Part shown: positions 61,004 to 64,000 of the stretch, one piece after another
Position numbering within the stretch: position 1 is the stretch's first letter
How the letters are laid out: each line of letters starts with the position of its first letter
Assembly: GCF_006385675.1 (NCBI RefSeq)
Contig: NZ_VFRR01000001.1
Location: forward strand, 1-64,000
Source of the DNA: Maribrevibacterium harenarium
GTDB lineage: Bacteria > Pseudomonadota > Gammaproteobacteria > Pseudomonadales > Marinomonadaceae
Length of the DNA stretch: 64,000 nucleotides
Reading direction: 5' to 3'
Program-made: the position numbers and the translations under genes
The notes under the pieces: model-generated
Seen by the model: only the letters and a program-made list of their open reading frames with translations
What the model was told of the DNA's origin: nothing
Database searches by the model: none

Positions 61004-61874
61004 CCCTCTGCTGCTCAATATCCATCAATGCTTCCGTGAGGTTGGGGTGAATAAAGGAATAATGGAGCTGTTGTAAGCGCTCTGGTATTACCTTTTGACC
61101 TGCTGTCAGTAGCTCACTCATCTCCCCGAATAATGCTCTCATCACCAATTTAGGTGTTGGTATGAAGGCAGGGCGTTTTAAACTGTGTGCGTAAGCTTTA
61201 GCGAAAGTTTTTTGCTTGACTGACTCAGGTGACACCACGTTTATAGGGCCCCGGTACTCACTATTGTTGAGAGATGTGATGATGATATTGATCACATCGT
61301 CAATGTGAACCCAAGGAAACCAATGCTCCCCGTCGCCAATTGGACCACCGGCGCCAAATAAAAATGGTAAGCGCATCTTCTCTAAGGCGCCGCCATTGCC
61401 AAGCACAACTCCAAGCCGCAAGATAGCGACTCGTGTTTGTTCACTTTCAGCACTCTTGGCGGCTTCCTCCCATGCTTGGCACAGCTCGTGAGTATAGCCT
61501 GGAATCGGTTGAGTAAATTCATTAAAGCATCGAGTGGGATGGGTGCCATAGTAGCCAACCGCTGACATGCTAATAACCGTTTTTGGCGGATTAGGTAACG
61601 CATTCAGAACCGCCTTTGTCAGGGTTACGCGACTGTCGTAAAGCGCTTGTTTTCTTGCAGGTGTCCAGCGGGCTGCCGCAATATTTTGCCCGGCGAGGTT
61701 GATGACCGCATCTATGGTCTGGTGCTTTAGTTCATCCAGTGTCACCGCTGTGACACCGTCGGGCACCTTGACGTTCTTGTGCGTCAAACCATAAAGCGTG
61801 TTGCTGCTGCTCTTTAGCGCACGGCACAAATGACGTCCAACAAAGCCCGTTACGCCGGTAATAAGTATCTTCAT
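60987..61874 (-). CDS. NAD(P)-binding epimerase, YfcH/TIGR01777 family
   Basis: 295 aa from the ATG at 61874, which has GGGAG 7 bases upstream; a 36-codon in-frame extension is dropped. Rossmann start MKILITGVTGFVGRHLC, then INLAGQNIAAARWTPARK, the SxSAVGYYG active-site region, ILRLGVVLGNGGALEKM and WVHIDDVINIII. Cellular role of the family is unknown. Confidence 0.9.
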   Translation of the reverse strand: MKILITGVTGFVGRHLCRALKSSSNTLYGLTHKNVKVPDGVTAVTLDELKHQTIDAVINLAGQNIAAARWTPARKQALYDSRVTLTKAVLNALPNPPKTVISMSAVGYYGTHPTRCFNEFTQPIPGYTHELCQAWEEAAKSAESEQTRVAILRLGVVLGNGGALEKMRLPFLFGAGGPIGDGEHWFPWVHIDDVINIIITSLNNSEYRGPINVVSPESVKQKTFAKAYAHSLKRPAFIPTPKLVMRALFGEMSELLTAGQKVIPERLQQLHYSFIHPNLTEALMDIEQQRVNSHA

Positions 61875-62019
61875 GGTCGTTCTCCCAACTGATATATAGC
61901 TAAATACGTCGTTACGTGCGTATTGGTTTGGTCTGCTAGCCTGATTTAGCCGTATAAATCGGCTGAATGCCTTCTTTTTCAATGGGTTACTCAGTAAAAT
62001 AACGCAACGAGGTAACGAG

Positions 62020-62394
62020 ATGAACCTGTCCCATTTTGATCATGTAATATTACTTGCCCACGGTAGTCCAGCATCTAGCTGGAAAGCCCCGTTCGAAGCC
62101 TTGCTTGATGATGTACAAGCACAGGTGGGGAGAGAGAAAGTAAGCTTGGCCTACATGGAGTTAACGACGCCGTCCCTTGAGCAAGTAGCGGCCAGTTTGT
62201 CGGATTCGGTAAAAACAATCGCTGTTTATCCAATTTTTTTTGCAGTTGGACGCCATTTAAGGGAGGATGTGCCTAAACAGCTTATGCAGCTAAATAGCGA
62301 TCAGCGTCAGTTTACCCTGCTGGAGCCGATAGGGTCTGACCCGGTAGTTAAAGCGGCGTTGAGTCGAGCGATTACCTCAAAACTGACAGGATAG
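62020..62394 (+). CDS. Single-domain CbiX/SirB-type chelatase
   Basis: 124 aa, class II chelatase half-size fold: VILLAHGSPASSW with the metal His14, YMELTTPSLEQV, and the second His in FFAVGRHLREDVP. Likely cobalt or iron insertion into sirohydrochlorin or a related tetrapyrrole; specificity cannot be told. No cobalamin genes nearby. Confidence 0.85.
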   Translation: MNLSHFDHVILLAHGSPASSWKAPFEALLDDVQAQVGREKVSLAYMELTTPSLEQVAASLSDSVKTIAVYPIFFAVGRHLREDVPKQLMQLNSDQRQFTLLEPIGSDPVVKAALSRAITSKLTG

Positions 62395-62469
62395 AAATTG
62401 GATACGGATGTGTTTGCCGTTATGCAGCACAACTTCGCGTCCGGTGACCAACTTTGACTAAGACAGTGG

Positions 62470-63867
62470 ATGGATGACATGTTGTTTTCCCACCTTCCGG
62501 ATGAGATATTTCAAGCTCTCACGGGCTCGAATCGCGAGATAATCGAGTTTGTGCTGCGCGATTTGTCGGAAATCTTTTACGATCACGCCGAAGACCCAAT
62601 TAAAGAAAAGTCTGTCATTATTGAGTCGATTGAAGATTCTCTCCATCGTCTCGATTCTTTATCTTGGCAGGATGAGGACAAGGATTTCGAATCGCCAAAG
62701 ACAATCCATGAGTTTGCTCTACGAATTTATCACCGCTTGGTCAAAACCGGTTGGTTAGTAGAGGAACAGGAGCTTTATCGAGTGACTGTTCTGATGACGC
62801 CCCAAGTGTCCATGTTGTTACGCTCACTAGTGGAAATCAGTCGCCATGGTAAACGTAATTATGGTGCGACCGTATTAAGTATCCTCAGTAATTTGGAATC
62901 GGTAAGCCAACACCCCGCTGAGCGAGGCATCACTCTGCGCCAAGCAGCAGAAGCATCCCGAGAGTTTTCGGCCCATCTTAATCAGATTTTATTAGGTATT
63001 CGTAGTTTGCAGCGGGAATTGTTTGCAAGCCGTGAACCAAAAGATATTGTTGCTGGTTTCTTTGATTTGTTTGTTGAAGGGATTCTGATCGCCGATTATA
63101 AGACCATCAAAACTAGCAATAACCCCTTTCGCTTTCGTCGTCAAATTCTAGAGCTGTGTCAGTCGTTTTTGTCTGACCCCGGGCTGTTACAGCAGATTTC
63201 TGGTGGCTATGCTGATCAGCAGTTAATCCCTTTGGATAAAGCGAAGGCGCAGGTTGAACGGGATTGTCGTGATATCCTGCAAACCTTTAACAGTATAGAA
63301 CAGCGACTTGAACGTATTGATGAGTACCGCTACCGATTAGAAAAGCGAGCCGCAGATACGGCCCGCTACATGGACAGCTCGCGCCCTGGGTTAGCCAACA
63401 AGATTGCTGGTATCATCAGTGACGTCGCCAAGTTTGATGTGCCTCCGGTATTGAAAACAATGACCCAAGTGAGAGTCGTTGGAGTTGAATCAGCGGCTCA
63501 GCCTGGGCGTCGGCGTGAGCCACCCCCACCAAGAGTGATACAGCAAGTTCAAGTTTCTGCAGATGCCATAGCCTTGCGTGATCGTCAGCGCCGCTTCCAT
63601 GAAGCCCGTCAAGTGACCGTAGCCAAATTACAAAGCTATCTTGAGCGGCAGATGGCGGATGCTCAGTCGAAGCATATATTGGACTTCACCATTGAATCGG
63701 TGGAAGACTTTGTTTGTTTTGACCATTTGCGCTATATCGGCTCCCTTGGCGTCAGTGCTAAGCGGGTAGAGCGCAGTTTTGATGTTGTATTTACCAAGCA
63801 ATACCTCAATGTTCATGAATTTGTTGAGTGCCGCGAATTTAATGTGGTGCGTAGGAGCCAGCGCTAA
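62470..63867 (+). CDS. jetA: JetA-like kleisin subunit (type I Wadjet / MksF-like)
   Basis: 465 aa, soluble, mainly helical. The opening LFSHLPDEIFQALTGSNREI, the winged-helix-like block YHRLVKTGWLVEEQELYRVTVLMTP, and the middle ADYKTIKTSNNPFRFRRQILELCQSFL match what I recall of the JetA (DUF5716) family, the kleisin of the SMC-type Wadjet plasmid-defence complex. A coiled segment (about 265-310) and a C-terminal winged helix (TIESVEDFVCFDHLRYIG) fit. Start at 62470, or 62479 (MLFSH). Its TAA overlaps the next ATG, as expected for jetA-jetB. The ABC-type SMC and nuclease partners lie past the window, so the system is inferred. Confidence 0.72.
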   Translation: MDDMLFSHLPDEIFQALTGSNREIIEFVLRDLSEIFYDHAEDPIKEKSVIIESIEDSLHRLDSLSWQDEDKDFESPKTIHEFALRIYHRLVKTGWLVEEQELYRVTVLMTPQVSMLLRSLVEISRHGKRNYGATVLSILSNLESVSQHPAERGITLRQAAEASREFSAHLNQILLGIRSLQRELFASREPKDIVAGFFDLFVEGILIADYKTIKTSNNPFRFRRQILELCQSFLSDPGLLQQISGGYADQQLIPLDKAKAQVERDCRDILQTFNSIEQRLERIDEYRYRLEKRAADTARYMDSSRPGLANKIAGIISDVAKFDVPPVLKTMTQVRVVGVESAAQPGRRREPPPPRVIQQVQVSADAIALRDRQRRFHEARQVTVAKLQSYLERQMADAQSKHILDFTIESVEDFVCFDHLRYIGSLGVSAKRVERSFDVVFTKQYLNVHEFVECREFNVVRRSQR

Positions 63868-64000
63868 TGCTCAAAGAACTAAAGAAAGTTGTTGAAGAGT
63901 CGGGTAAAGATGCCCAAGAGTTTCAGCAAACAGCGAACTATCTACTTGCCAATCAATTCGTGAGTGCGTTCAAAAAAGGTCAGCGTAAACATTTTCTGCT
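63867..64000 (+). CDS. jetB: JetB-like subunit (DUF4194, MksE-like), 5' part only
   Basis: ATG at 63867, AGGAG at about 63852, cut by the window end after 44 residues. The visible segment ANYLLANQFVSAFKKGQRKHFLL resembles the start of DUF4194/JetB proteins, where a short Leu-rich helix is followed by a basic hairpin. The overlap with the preceding stop supports joint translation. The identification rests heavily on the neighbour. Confidence 0.6.
   Translation, partial: MLKELKKVVEESGKDAQEFQQTANYLLANQFVSAFKKGQRKHFL

Noticed and set aside
61875-61982. 36-codon N-terminal extension of the YfcH-like epimerase
   Set aside because: The Rossmann motif begins at the ATG at 61874, which has a well-spaced GGGAG; the extension is basic and unconserved.

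Overview
The window reads as chromosomal DNA of a gammaproteobacterium of the Pseudomonadales/Oceanospirillales type. The gene order repeats several Pseudomonas aeruginosa blocks: ruvCAB-tolQRAB-pal-cpoB; nadA-bepA-tusA-perM-bcp-dapA-bamC-purC; lol-comEC-exbBD-lpxK-ycaR-ptp-murB; rne-rluC-HAD-sppA-maf-yceD-rpmF-plsX-fabD-fabG-acpP-fabF; and yadGH-queF. Base composition is moderate and even, coding density is very high, and starts commonly overlap stops. I cannot name the genus. The window is almost entirely core genome: no complete insertion sequence, prophage or CRISPR array is visible.

Layout. 1-7131: Holliday-junction resolution (ruvCAB) and the Tol-Pal envelope operon, with a possible transposase remnant at the left edge. 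7176-7349: two identical tRNA-Lys genes. 7389-14620: NAD synthesis (nadA), periplasmic protease bepA, a TusA-like sulfur carrier, PerM permease, Bcp peroxiredoxin, dapA, bamC, purC. 14689-23468: lipoprotein export with a single LolF-like permease plus LolD, a ComEC lacking its nuclease domain, ExbB/ExbD, lpxK, ycaR, a small tyrosine phosphatase, murB and murI. 23476-32509: SulP transporter, RNase E, rluC, MaoC hydratase, HAD phosphatase, sppA, maf. 32611-37709: yceD-rpmF and the fatty-acid cluster, where plsX is short. 37774-42348: a PA2817-like protein, the yadGH ABC exporter, queF and an unrecognised membrane-anchored coiled-coil protein. 42449-46593: nitroreductase, tRNA-Ser, thioesterase, a degenerate GGDEF protein, yciH, truC, tesA. 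46610-55717: ybbAP, DNA polymerase II, a DISM/EAL phosphodiesterase, a TetR regulator and a glutaredoxin-like protein. 55741-62394: tatD, cheV, an unknown membrane protein, hemH, a HAD hydrolase, a secreted helical-repeat protein, a TopA-type zinc-ribbon protein, a yfcH-like epimerase and a CbiX-type chelatase.

The most striking accessory signal is at the right edge (62470-64000). A 465-residue protein resembling JetA, the kleisin-like subunit of type I Wadjet (MksF-like), overlaps the start of a second gene whose visible N-terminus resembles JetB (MksE-like). The rest of that operon, an SMC ATPase and a nuclease if it is Wadjet, would lie beyond the window. Other points worth a second look are the nuclease-less ComEC, the shortened PlsX, a near-consensus promoter that leaves almost no leader for yceD, the single LolF-type permease, two signalling proteins with degenerate GGDEF domains, and the orphan coiled-coil protein beside queF.

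All family assignments come from motif and sequence recall; no database search was run.
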